Source of the DNA: a virus
Reading direction: 5' to 3' (one strand)
DNA: 52,616 nt
IMG/VR virus record: IMGVR_UViG_3300048433_000716
Span: 1 to 52,616 of that record
Shown here: positions 7,130-15,787 of the stretch, one piece after another
Numbering within the stretch: the first letter of the stretch is position 1
How the letters are laid out: each line of letters begins with the position of its first letter
Made by a program: the position numbers and the translations under genes
Notes under the pieces: model-generated
Databases searched by the model: none
What the model saw: the letters and a program-made list of their open reading frames with translations, nothing else
Told to the model about the DNA's origin: nothing

Positions 7130-7250
7130 TATCTTAAAATTATTGGGGGTTATAGCTTCAGCTATAGCCACCATGTATTTCTTTTATTATTTATTTTGGT
7201 TTTTGTGCCTAATAGATAATGTTTGTTACAACACTAACTTTGGAGTTTAA
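7119..7250 (+). CDS. Small membrane protein
   Basis: 43 residues, starting MLLSILKLLGVIASAIATM and continuing as one long hydrophobic stretch (YFFYYLFWFLCLI) with a short polar tail. One or two membrane spans are likely. It overlaps the previous gene by 11 bases and ends 3 bases before the next start, filling what would otherwise be a gap. Its ribosome site is weak (GTAGG). An inner-membrane host-interaction role is possible. Confidence 0.5.
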   Translation: MLLSILKLLGVIASAIATMYFFYYLFWFLCLIDNVCYNTNFGV

Positions 7251-7253
7251 TCA

Positions 7254-7586
7254 ATGAAAAATTATAGAACTGAGCTAATTAAAGGGAGTGCAACCTTTAT
7301 AAAAACAATGGCAAGGAATATAAACGATCATGATATTTTTTCACATATTTCTGATCATTCTAGAAAGATTATAAGATACGCCAACTCTCATAATAAAAAC
7401 TTGTTAAATAAATTTGAAATAAGTGATCTTCTCTATCTAATTGATTCTTTTAGAAGTCATGATGGTTACTATCACGATATGTCAGACGAAAAGTTAGATA
7501 ACCTAGAGGCTAAATTAAAGCTACAAGATAAAGAAGCAAAAGTTACTCAATATGAGAAACAAAAAAGAGAAAACATGTTGGGTTAA
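7254..7586 (+). CDS. Hypothetical early protein
   Basis: 110 residues, helical, histidine- and asparagine-rich in the middle, lysine-rich at the end. GGAG lies 8 bases before the ATG. No family recognised. Confidence 0.6.
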   Translation: MKNYRTELIKGSATFIKTMARNINDHDIFSHISDHSRKIIRYANSHNKNLLNKFEISDLLYLIDSFRSHDGYYHDMSDEKLDNLEAKLKLQDKEAKVTQYEKQKRENMLG

Positions 7587-7600
7587 TAGAAAGGTGTAAA

Positions 7601-7864
7601 ATGTATAAAAGATTAGTAACTAAACTATGGCAAGGAAAATACGTTAGCATTAGAGATTATGAGCTAGACAAAGCGATAAAGATGGGTGGTCTGATTATAA
7701 CTCATAATGACAAACAGATGCAGTTAAACGTAGAGGAGCTAAAAGCTCTTAAGCCTAGCCCAAAACCAATACAATCCAAATTCAAAGGAACTTATAAACT
7801 AGTAAATATAACTTTCAAACCTTTAACACACGACCCAATGCAAGGAGATTTTTTGTATGACTAA
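7601..7864 (+). CDS. Hypothetical early protein
   Basis: 87 residues with a compact N-terminal part (LWQGKYVSIRDYELDKAI) and a proline/lysine linker. A ribosome site (AAAGG) precedes it. It overlaps the next gene by 8 bases. Function unknown. Confidence 0.6.
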   Translation: MYKRLVTKLWQGKYVSIRDYELDKAIKMGGLIITHNDKQMQLNVEELKALKPSPKPIQSKFKGTYKLVNITFKPLTHDPMQGDFLYD

Positions 7865-8060
7865 TGGAAATAATGAAAATGAAGTGATTCGCCATAAACG
7901 TAGAGGATATTTAGCTTACTTCAAAGATGGCGTTCATGATGCAATTATTAATGAAGAGCAAGATACTGAAAAGACTTTCTCTGATTATTATAAACAAGGT
8001 TATAAACATGGTAGTTATATAAGAGATAAAATGTTAATTAAGGAAATACCATATGGCTAA
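7857..8060 (+). CDS. Hypothetical early protein
   Basis: 67 residues, mixed charge, no recognisable domain. AAGGAG lies about 10 bases upstream, inside the preceding gene. Overlaps its neighbours on both sides, as expected of a compact operon. Confidence 0.55.
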   Translation: MTNGNNENEVIRHKRRGYLAYFKDGVHDAIINEEQDTEKTFSDYYKQGYKHGSYIRDKMLIKEIPYG

Positions 8061-8238
8061 CTTGCTTGTTAAAGAAGCTTCAGATGAGGCTTTGCATCTC
8101 AGAAAGCTATTACAAAATTTTAAATCAGACACAAATCAAGGTAATTTGTCTAAAGAAGAAAGCCTTAATCACATAGAGAATATGGTTAAAGTAGCTTCGA
8201 TAATATATGCAAAATTAGAATTTATAAATAAAATATAA
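8053..8238 (+). CDS. Small helical hypothetical protein
   Basis: 61 residues, leucine-rich amphipathic helices. Last gene of the small-gene run, followed after 18 bases by a promoter. Function unknown. Confidence 0.55.
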   Translation: MANLLVKEASDEALHLRKLLQNFKSDTNQGNLSKEESLNHIENMVKVASIIYAKLEFINKI

Positions 8239-8256
8239 AAAAACTCTTTTTAGGGG

Positions 8257-8285
8257 TTGATTTATGTATCTACATATATTACATT
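8257..8285 (+). promoter_or_regulatory. Early promoter with internal TGTATCTACA box
   Basis: TTGATT (8257-8262), a 17-base spacer and TACATT (8280-8285). The spacer has TGTATCTACA at 8265-8274, and the leader reads AACGAACAACAAAATTAGGAG, almost identical to the unit at 6397. It drives the DUF932 and ATPase/GNAT group. Confidence 0.7.
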
Positions 8286-8320
8286 AATAAAATAACGAAC
8301 AACAAAATTAGGAGAGACAA

Positions 8321-8704
8321 ATGACTAAATACACTTACTCAGACGAACTAGTATCAGATTTACATAAAGATGCTTGGGGTTTTAGACCTCGTGAAAAATT
8401 TTGGTTTTATTGGGAAATTTCAGACCAAGATGCAAAGCAAGCTATTTGGGATAACCTTATTGATGATATGGTTAAAAACCAAGCTGAAGAAATTCAAACT
8501 AAAAAAGATAATGCTTCAATGCTTGCTGAAAGAATTAAAAGGGTTTGTAAGCTTGGTGCTCAAAATTACAGAACTGCAATTAAATGGATACTTGAAGCAG
8601 ATGAGTTAGAGCCTGACTTTCAATATGGTGGCGACCATTTAGCTTGGCATTACCATATTGAATACAGACACAGTAAATTATTTAAACTAGCGGGAGTAGC
8701 ATAA
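8321..8704 (+). CDS. Hypothetical protein upstream of the DUF932 gene
   Basis: 127 residues, tryptophan-rich (DAWGFRPREKFWFYWE near residues 17-32). Helical in the middle, with a C-terminal HLAWHYHIEYRHSKLF stretch. Similar small proteins are frequent next to DUF932 genes in marine phages, but I know no function. Its stop overlaps the DUF932 start (ATAATG). Confidence 0.65.
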   Translation: MTKYTYSDELVSDLHKDAWGFRPREKFWFYWEISDQDAKQAIWDNLIDDMVKNQAEEIQTKKDNASMLAERIKRVCKLGAQNYRTAIKWILEADELEPDFQYGGDHLAWHYHIEYRHSKLFKLAGVA

Positions 8705-9618
8705 TGTTAGATACAAAAATGGAAGAAGCGTTACAAGACGTATCATTTAAAATTGATGTGAGGGATATTCAAGGTATCCCTTCACATATGGGCAGAAAAG
8801 TAGTTCGCCTTAATGCCTATGGTCAGCAAGAAGGTGATCCTCTTGGTATCGTAGGTTCTAGATATAAACCTATACACCATATGGATGCTTTTGGTGGAGC
8901 TATAGAATCAATGAAAAATGGTGGTCTAGACTTTACTGATCATGAAATCAAAGTTGACACTTATGAAGATGGTGCAATGGCTAAGATGGAATTATTGCTT
9001 CCTGCACATAACACTAAAGTTGGCGACCACGATTTATCACTAAAGTTTGTAGCTAGAAATAGTTACAACGCTAGATGGAAGTTTCAGTCTTTCTTTGGTT
9101 GGATGAACCATGTATGTTTTAATACGTTAGTAAGTGGTCAAAAGATTGCTTATACTGCTAACAGACATACTACTCATTTCAACGTAGACGCCTCTAACAA
9201 AAAGATACAGAATGCAGTAAGTGCGATTACTAATGAAGCTCAAACTTTCAACAAGTGGTGGGATACTAAAGTAGAGGATGAACAAGTTATCGATCTGTTT
9301 AAATCTACTATTGCAAAAAGCCAAGCTAACGATATTAAAATTGCTAGTGGTCAGTCAGACACTAATAAAAAGCAACTATATCATTTAATGGGCTTATATG
9401 AGGCTGAGGTGGCTCAAATTCATGGAAGGGGTGATTATGGCAGAAATGGTGCTAAAGGCTCTCTATGGTGTGCTTATCAGTCAGCAACTGCTTGGTCTAC
9501 CCACTTAGGTGACGTAAAAGCTAATAGCACAAATAAATATATAGTCGAGCAACGTAGACAAAACGATGTGAGGTCTATGATTAATAGTAACAAGTGGAAA
9601 CAACTTGAAAATGCATAA
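8704..9618 (+). CDS. DUF932 / TIGR03299-type phage protein
   Basis: 304 residues matching the DUF932 family of phage and plasmid proteins: GSRYKPIHHMDAF, KMELLLPA, LSLKFVARNSYNARWKF, HVCFNTL and then the long helical tail. The family's biochemical role is unknown. It lies in the early block, followed at once by a hairpin that may cut or attenuate transcription into the ATPase/GNAT pair. Confidence 0.75.
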   Translation: MLDTKMEEALQDVSFKIDVRDIQGIPSHMGRKVVRLNAYGQQEGDPLGIVGSRYKPIHHMDAFGGAIESMKNGGLDFTDHEIKVDTYEDGAMAKMELLLPAHNTKVGDHDLSLKFVARNSYNARWKFQSFFGWMNHVCFNTLVSGQKIAYTANRHTTHFNVDASNKKIQNAVSAITNEAQTFNKWWDTKVEDEQVIDLFKSTIAKSQANDIKIASGQSDTNKKQLYHLMGLYEAEVAQIHGRGDYGRNGAKGSLWCAYQSATAWSTHLGDVKANSTNKYIVEQRRQNDVRSMINSNKWKQLENA

Positions 9619-9624
9619 TAATAG

Positions 9625-9649
9625 GGGAGCGAAAGCTCCCTTTACTTTT
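9625..9649 (+). terminator. Hairpin with GAAA tetraloop, terminator or attenuator
   Basis: GGGAGC (9625-9630), loop GAAA, GCTCCC (9635-9640), then TTTACTTTT. It lies between the DUF932 stop and the ATPase start, and there is no promoter after it, so read-through seems needed for the next two genes. Confidence 0.65.
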
Positions 9650-9661
9650 GAGGAGAAGGTT

Positions 9662-10807
9662 ATGGAAGATTTATATGGATACAAAAAAACTATATTAAGA
9701 AGTGAGGTGGAGCTTTCAGATATAGATAAAGAAATATTTAAAAACTTTGATTATAAGTTTGATGGGGTCACTGAGTTTGAGTTACCTCATTTCGAGCCTT
9801 TCAAGGAGGACTTTTCTATTGGCGTTATTTATGGGTCAAGTGGTAGTGGTAAATCCTCTATGCTTGCTCAGTATGGTAAAGAAGAGGAATTGACTTGGGA
9901 TAACAACAGAACCATAGCATCTCATTTTGATAGCGTAGAAGACGCCATAGAGCGATTTGGTGCAGTTGGTCTTAATACTGTTCCAACTTGGGCTAAACCT
10001 CGACATGTATTATCAAATGGTGAAGGCTTTAGATGCGACCTAGCTAGACGTTTAGGTAACGATATTGTTATTGATGAGTTTACTTCAGTTGTAAACAGAG
10101 ATGTAGCTAAGTCATGTTCATTATCTTTATATAAGTATGTAAAGCGTAAAGGGCTTAAGAATATTGTACTAGCCACTTGTCACGATGATATCTTAGAATG
10201 GCTGCAGCCAGATTGGGTATTTAACACTGATGTGAAGCGATTCGCATCAAGGGGGTTAGTTCGGCAACCCATTAAAGTTAAAATTGTCAAGGGGAACAGA
10301 AACCACTGGGAACTATTTAAAAAGCATCACTATCTAAGCGAAGACCTTCCAGCTTCTGCACACTGCTATCTTGCAGTTTGGAACGATAGAATTATTGGGT
10401 TTTCTTCAGTCATGTCTTTGCCTGGTTGGACACCACCTCTTTACGAAGGCGACAAGCGTCTTAAGTGGCGTGAGGCTAGAACAGTAGTCCTTCCAGACTT
10501 TCAAGGGCTAGGGATAGGTGTAAGGCTTTCTGACGCTATTGCAGATATGATGATAGAGAAGAATGTACGTTATTACTCTAAGACCTCACATATTAGAATG
10601 GGTGAATACAGACAAAAGTCACCTCTATGGAGGGCTAGTGCTAGTAATTTAAAAGACAGAAGTAGTGACATACATGACCATAAGAAGCGTCTTATACCTT
10701 TAGAAAGAGATAGAATTTGTTATTCTCACGAATATATAGGCGAAAACAATAAGTCATATGACCCCAAGTATAATCGCCCTGACGATCCACAACAAAGCTT
10801 GTTCTAA
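9662..10807 (+). CDS. ABC-type ATPase fused to a GNAT acyltransferase domain (COG2401-like)
   Basis: 381 residues from the ATG at 9662, chosen for GAGGAGAAGG upstream and for lying after the hairpin. The N-terminal half is a complete ABC ATPase: Walker A GSSGSGKS (about 58-65), signature LSNGE (117-121), Walker B IVIDE (135-139) and H-loop TCHDD (H174). Residues 203-360 are a GNAT fold with the acyl-CoA motif QGLGIG (281-286) and a conserved HHYLS near 222. This two-domain plan is known as COG2401, whose substrate is not known. It is cytoplasmic, with no membrane segment. A GNAT-only relative follows. Confidence 0.8.
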   Translation: MEDLYGYKKTILRSEVELSDIDKEIFKNFDYKFDGVTEFELPHFEPFKEDFSIGVIYGSSGSGKSSMLAQYGKEEELTWDNNRTIASHFDSVEDAIERFGAVGLNTVPTWAKPRHVLSNGEGFRCDLARRLGNDIVIDEFTSVVNRDVAKSCSLSLYKYVKRKGLKNIVLATCHDDILEWLQPDWVFNTDVKRFASRGLVRQPIKVKIVKGNRNHWELFKKHHYLSEDLPASAHCYLAVWNDRIIGFSSVMSLPGWTPPLYEGDKRLKWREARTVVLPDFQGLGIGVRLSDAIADMMIEKNVRYYSKTSHIRMGEYRQKSPLWRASASNLKDRSSDIHDHKKRLIPLERDRICYSHEYIGENNKSYDPKYNRPDDPQQSLF

Positions 10808-11400
10808 TGATATTTGAATATCATAAAGACAATTCTAAATATCTATCTACAAAACTTACGAAGCCTAAAATAAATGTAGATATAATTCATGGTGATAGAA
10901 AGCTATGGGATATATTTAAGAAACACCATTATCTTAGTGAAGATTTACCTGCATCCACAAGATGTTACTTTGCTGTATGGGAGGGCAATATTATTGGATT
11001 TAGTGCTACAATTAGTTTGCCAGGCAAAATACCACCTTTATATGAAGGCGACATAAGAAAAAAATGGAGGGAATGCAGAACTGTAATAATACCAGACTTT
11101 CAAGGATTGGGTATTGGAACTAGATTTTCTGACGCTATAGCTGACATACACATAGAGCAAGGTTATAGATATTTTAGCAAGACATCTCACATGAGGATGG
11201 GGCTATATAGAGAAAAGTCATCTATATGGAAAGCAACAGCGACCAATCTAGCAGACAGATCGAAAAGCACCAAAGGAAAAAGTTGGGCACATCTTACGCT
11301 TGAAAAAGAACGAATATGTTATTCACATGAATATATAGGTAAAGATAGAAAATCCTATAACCCTAAATATAACGCCACTACTCACCCTTTATTGATCTGA
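10807..11400 (+). CDS. Stand-alone GNAT paralog of the preceding fusion
   Basis: 197 residues, very similar throughout to the C-terminal half of the previous protein: the same KKHHYLSEDLPAS, PPLYEGD, PDFQGLGIG, SKTSHMRMG and ICYSHEYIG blocks, in the same order. The ATPase half is absent. It starts on the stop codon of the fusion gene (TAATG), so the two are co-translated, and it overlaps the convergent leftward gene by 23 bases. It looks like a tandem duplication that kept only the acyltransferase, perhaps as a partner subunit. Confidence 0.8.
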   Translation: MIFEYHKDNSKYLSTKLTKPKINVDIIHGDRKLWDIFKKHHYLSEDLPASTRCYFAVWEGNIIGFSATISLPGKIPPLYEGDIRKKWRECRTVIIPDFQGLGIGTRFSDAIADIHIEQGYRYFSKTSHMRMGLYREKSSIWKATATNLADRSKSTKGKSWAHLTLEKERICYSHEYIGKDRKSYNPKYNATTHPLLI

Positions 11401-12145
11401 GGCTATCCATAACATCGCTAATACTAGGCTCTTTCCCATTAGGGTTTAGTACACATCTATAGCTCTTAGGGCATCCAACTCGAATATCTGTAAATTCCAT
11501 TTCGTATGTTTTTTGTGCTCCTCTATAAATACAAGCCATTTTGTCTTTATAAACCTTCTGCTTCATAAGTCTACATAAGGTCATTGTAGGAGGTGTTATT
11601 ATACCTTGATTAAGTTGTTGTTGTTTAGTTAGTCCTTTAAATTGAGTGTTTTTAGACTGATAGGTGTTACCTTTAGCAAATACTTTAACGCCTACTACTA
11701 AACCACCTAACAAAACACCTATACATGTAAAAATAATTCCTACCCATTTTACAGTCTCTAATAGCTCATCTTGCCTTTTCTTGGCTTGAAGTCTAGCTTT
11801 CCTTTGAGCTTCTTTAGCTTCATTTATTCTATTGGCTCTTTCTGCAAGTATCTGATCCCATGCCTGCGGCCCAAATCTTAGGTTAATTATCATTTTTAGT
11901 TCATGACGTTTTTCTTCTAAAAGCTTTCTATCTATAAAATCTGTTGCACTTGATTCTATTCCAAACTGCTCTTTAATGCTAAAGCCCTTACCTTGACCTT
12001 TATTCATCTGCTCTTCGCCTAGAAAAAAGCCATCGATTTGTTTAGCTATGCCTTGAATATCTTGAACTGTGGATATATTTTCTTTTATGAAGTCAACACT
12101 TTTTTTGACTAGTGCTATACCTGTAAGTATTTCAGCAACGACCAT
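11378..12145 (-). CDS. Membrane-anchored virion-type protein, last leftward gene
   Basis: 255 residues with an N-terminal helical part, a charged coiled coil (about 95-130), a transmembrane helix (about 133-156, IIFTCIGVLLGGLVVGV) and a cysteine-containing C-terminal domain. It ends the late operon after the internal virion proteins, which suggests an ejected protein or one acting at the host membrane. The 3' end overlaps the convergent early gene. Confidence 0.5.
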   Translation of the reverse strand: MVVAEILTGIALVKKSVDFIKENISTVQDIQGIAKQIDGFFLGEEQMNKGQGKGFSIKEQFGIESSATDFIDRKLLEEKRHELKMIINLRFGPQAWDQILAERANRINEAKEAQRKARLQAKKRQDELLETVKWVGIIFTCIGVLLGGLVVGVKVFAKGNTYQSKNTQFKGLTKQQQLNQGIITPPTMTLCRLMKQKVYKDKMACIYRGAQKTYEMEFTDIRVGCPKSYRCVLNPNGKEPSISDVMDSLRSIKGE

Positions 12146-12150
12146 ACCAT

Positions 12151-14163
12151 TTACCTAACACCAATTACCTGTAATAACTTTTGTTTAGTTTCTTCATCTA
12201 GGTCTTTGATGATTGGCTCTATAGCTTGATTAACTTGCTGATCTTCTGCATTTTCTTCAGTGGCTAATGCATCTGTAACTATTGAAGCGTTTTCAGTTAA
12301 ATCACTAGCTTCTTGTACGCCAGCCTTTGCTAATCCTGCTACAAACCTATCTGCAAGTTCATTTATTTTTTGAACAAGTTGTTGCCTTGCTTCATTGTTA
12401 GTAAGAGCATTTCTAAGTAAGTCTTTATCCTCGCTTATCAAAAGCCTAGCCACTTGTGTCATTTGCTCATCATTTAATTGATTTGATTTTGTAGGTATAA
12501 ATTTTTTAAGAAGTTGTACCCCTGCTCCAATATCAGTACCACCAGACGCCAGAACTCTAGTTAATGCATAGGCGTCATCAACTGTACCAACTCGACTTGT
12601 TGCTTTGGTAGTTTCTGCAGTTGGTGAACCACCCATAATTCTTCCTTGTGCCATAATAGAAGCTTTTGCTAGATTAATTTTATCTATTACATTATCTAAG
12701 GCTTCGTCTGGGTATATTTTTTGAAGTATCAGACTTTCTTTTGTATTTAAATCACCTAATTTATTGATAAAATTAACAGATGTGCCACCTTGTTTTTTGC
12801 CTCTTATGGCTGAAGCAACGCCTGCTCTAAAACTATCTATTGCTTCTCTATCACCACTAGCCAATAATCTTTCAAATATAACCTCAGCCTCATCTGCTTG
12901 TTTTGTAAAGATTGATCTTCCAACATCAAAACTTTCTTTGGCTTTCATAATCCTAGCCCAGTTATTTCTTGCTACTGAAAGCTCTGGACTTGCCTCATCT
13001 ATTATACCTCTGAGATTTTTTTCTAAAGAACTTGCCACCTCACCTAACCTACCATCGCCACTTTGATAAAGTTTATTTGCTCTTTCAAGTAGTAATCCTC
13101 TGATATTTTCAGCAGTTTCTAAGTCTACATCTTGAGTTAATTTTAAAACTCCATCTTTTACTTCAAAGGGAGTGCCCTTACCTAACGCAGTCATCAACGA
13201 TCTTATTTTAGGTCTTAGTTGTGGTTGCTTTTGCAATGCTTCTTCAATTGCTAAGTTAATATTGTTACTTCTGAAATTACCAAACTTATTATAAATTTGT
13301 TTGTAGTTGTCACTAGCACCACTCTTGATAGCATTCATAGAGCCAGTTATGTATTTGTATACGTTTCCAATTTGCTCGTTGGGCGATAGGTCTTTTTGTA
13401 AATTACCAAAAACATCTTCCATGCCTTGTTGTTTTCTTGAAACAAGTGATTCAGCTATGATTGGTTTACTCTTTTCAGAAGCGACATAAAAACCCCTAAC
13501 TTCTGCTGCTGCGGTCTCTGAGAGTTCTGGTATTGTTTTACCACTTGCTATTTGCTCAATTATTTCATCTGTAGTCATTCCAGAAGAATTTGCTATTCTT
13601 GCTAATTCGTCTTCTACTGGTTTTGCTAGTTGTCCTTTAATTCTTCTTATAATTGGCTCAGATATCTTACCTATGCCTTCTATCATTTTACCACCAACTT
13701 TTTGTAGTAGTGGGTTTGCTACTGCACCTCCTGCAGTTGAAAGACCAACGTCAACATAGTCTGTGTCACCTTCTTGCCTTCCTAATGAACTTACACCACC
13801 TTGTATAGCTCCTTGTGTCATAAGTTTGCCACCAGTTCCTATGGCGTATCTTCCAACAGTTGCTGGAATAGATGTGCCTGCAGTAAATGGTGCTAACGCT
13901 AGAGCGGGTGCTATTGCCCCACCTATTTCATATTTTAATGAGCCTTCTTTTTCTTGTGCCTTTTTAAGAGCTTCTCTTTCTTCGCCTAATGCCTCGTCAT
14001 AGGTTTCGCTACCTAGTGCAGACCTAACCATTGCAAAGAACTCATCACTAAAGTTCATTAGAGCACCTTGTGCCATAAGCCTAGCTCTATCTGCGAATGT
14101 TAAATCTTGCAGAGCTATTTGAGTATCAAGTAATTTATCTAAGTCGTCTAATTCTGCACTCAT
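12151..14163 (-). CDS. Large internal virion / DNA-ejection-type protein
   Basis: 670 residues, mostly helical, alanine-rich, with a glycine/alanine hydrophobic patch near 80-150 (GGAIAPALALAPFTAG) of the kind seen in ejection proteins that cross membranes. It is one of three consecutive large proteins (with 14160-15785 and 15788-17266) at the position where podoviruses encode their ejectosome. No enzymatic motif seen. The function is inferred from size, composition and place. Confidence 0.5.
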   Translation of the reverse strand: MSAELDDLDKLLDTQIALQDLTFADRARLMAQGALMNFSDEFFAMVRSALGSETYDEALGEEREALKKAQEKEGSLKYEIGGAIAPALALAPFTAGTSIPATVGRYAIGTGGKLMTQGAIQGGVSSLGRQEGDTDYVDVGLSTAGGAVANPLLQKVGGKMIEGIGKISEPIIRRIKGQLAKPVEDELARIANSSGMTTDEIIEQIASGKTIPELSETAAAEVRGFYVASEKSKPIIAESLVSRKQQGMEDVFGNLQKDLSPNEQIGNVYKYITGSMNAIKSGASDNYKQIYNKFGNFRSNNINLAIEEALQKQPQLRPKIRSLMTALGKGTPFEVKDGVLKLTQDVDLETAENIRGLLLERANKLYQSGDGRLGEVASSLEKNLRGIIDEASPELSVARNNWARIMKAKESFDVGRSIFTKQADEAEVIFERLLASGDREAIDSFRAGVASAIRGKKQGGTSVNFINKLGDLNTKESLILQKIYPDEALDNVIDKINLAKASIMAQGRIMGGSPTAETTKATSRVGTVDDAYALTRVLASGGTDIGAGVQLLKKFIPTKSNQLNDEQMTQVARLLISEDKDLLRNALTNNEARQQLVQKINELADRFVAGLAKAGVQEASDLTENASIVTDALATEENAEDQQVNQAIEPIIKDLDEETKQKLLQVIGVR

Positions 14164-15785
14164 TGATTAGATGTCCTTTTTTTCTTTACTAAATCTTTAA
14201 CGAACTTTAATTGTTGTAAATTTAAATCTTGATTTACAAGAATGTCTCTTAATTGTGGTATAGTCATCTTTTCTATTTTTTGCTCATCGAAAACAAATGT
14301 CTCTACCTTTATTTTGTTTATGTCTATTAAATCTTCTAATGGTACTTCTGGCTCTACAGTAAAGAAATCAAGCCTTGCACCTTGCTTGTCATCTTGCAGA
14401 TCAGACGCTAATAAACCTTTAAATTTATTAATTATGTCTACTGCTTTCGTTCTTTCTGTATTAAATATCTCTATTGATCTATTATAGATATCTGCTCTTA
14501 ATCTAGGTGGTAGTGCTCCCATTCCATTGAGGGCATTTATTAATGCTGCTTTTACTGAATCAGGTAAAGATCCAGCCTTTTGCACTGCAGCTACCTCGCC
14601 CTCTCTCGCAACACTTCCTGGATCTATTAATTTAGCAAATTGAACTGCTAGACCATAATCACCAATCGGTCCTTTTGTATCATAAAACTTTTTGATTTTT
14701 TGATAACCAGACTGTATATCTCTAAAATCTTTTGTTAGCTTTTCTATTTCTGATCTATATTGCTTAACATAACCCATCTCAACTTTATTTAATCTTTTAA
14801 GTTTTGGCTTTTCTTCTTCTTTTATTTCAAGTTCTGTGTCGTCAATGTCTTCTTGGTTTTCAGCCTTTTTTGCTTTTAGTACATCACTAACCTTTTGACC
14901 TTCAAATGGTCCTGTTAGATACCTTTTATCACCAAATTCATCTTCAAAGGTTTGTGGTTTTTCTGGCTTCTCAGTTGAGAATTTTCCAGAGCCTAATTCA
15001 GTTTTATACTCATCACCAAACTCCTCGACCATCTTTATTGTACCAGTTCCAATTTCATAGATTGGCACTTGTTTTCTAGGCGTTACCTTTTCATAACCTA
15101 CCAATGATCCTCTTGGCACTTTATTAAATTCGTTTGCAGTTAGCGAAACTTTATCACCTTGTTTAAAATTAGTGCCTAGACTTCTATTTACAAAATTAGC
15201 GTCTACTACAGTATAGTCTTTAGGTGCACCAGTTGGCTTGTCTTTAGCGTACAGTTGTGTAGCTAGGCTTACCACACCTTGCTTTTCTTTAAGCTTTCTT
15301 GCTCTTTCTTTATTAATTCTATCGATATATGATTTAGCAGTATCTGCACCAGCAATATTAGCTGCCCCAAATGCAGTAGCACCTGGCTTTGATGCCTCTG
15401 CTCCCATCTTAGTAAAGAAGTTGAGGAACATAAGTCCAGTGTTTATTCTGTCTTCTCTTTCTTGTTGCTCTGGTGTTTTGCCATATAATGTGTTCATTAT
15501 AGTTTGGGCTTGAGGTATATAATCAGTTATATTGTTTAGAGCACCACCACTAAGGGCTTGTGTGTTTGTGCCAGATGCACCAAACATTTGATTTTTAAGT
15601 TGGGTTGCTGTGTCAATATTGCTCATATTTTGTTTTAGAAGTAATGTGTTATAATCGCCAGCTTTAGGTATATAGCTGTATTCTCCTGGCGTAAGATTAT
15701 CTACACCCAACGTATTTTTAAATATGTTGATTTCATTTGGTGTAAACTTATCAATATCTTCTTGTCTTAAAAGAACTTGAGCCAT
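14160..15785 (-). CDS. Internal virion-type protein
   Basis: 541 residues. The N-terminus (VLLRQEDIDKFTPNEINIF) is followed by a charged, low-complexity middle (KAENQEDIDDTELEIKEEEKPKLKR is in the 300s) and a helical C-terminus. Start and stop overlap or abut its neighbours. No known catalytic motif. Probably part of the ejection machinery with the neighbouring proteins. Confidence 0.5.
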   Translation of the reverse strand: MAQVLLRQEDIDKFTPNEINIFKNTLGVDNLTPGEYSYIPKAGDYNTLLLKQNMSNIDTATQLKNQMFGASGTNTQALSGGALNNITDYIPQAQTIMNTLYGKTPEQQEREDRINTGLMFLNFFTKMGAEASKPGATAFGAANIAGADTAKSYIDRINKERARKLKEKQGVVSLATQLYAKDKPTGAPKDYTVVDANFVNRSLGTNFKQGDKVSLTANEFNKVPRGSLVGYEKVTPRKQVPIYEIGTGTIKMVEEFGDEYKTELGSGKFSTEKPEKPQTFEDEFGDKRYLTGPFEGQKVSDVLKAKKAENQEDIDDTELEIKEEEKPKLKRLNKVEMGYVKQYRSEIEKLTKDFRDIQSGYQKIKKFYDTKGPIGDYGLAVQFAKLIDPGSVAREGEVAAVQKAGSLPDSVKAALINALNGMGALPPRLRADIYNRSIEIFNTERTKAVDIINKFKGLLASDLQDDKQGARLDFFTVEPEVPLEDLIDINKIKVETFVFDEQKIEKMTIPQLRDILVNQDLNLQQLKFVKDLVKKKRTSNQ

Positions 15786-15787
15786 AC

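Noticed and set aside
9605-9661. Upstream start of the ATPase/GNAT gene
   Set aside because: It would run through the hairpin stem and lacks a ribosome site; the ATG at 9662 has GAGGAGAAGG.
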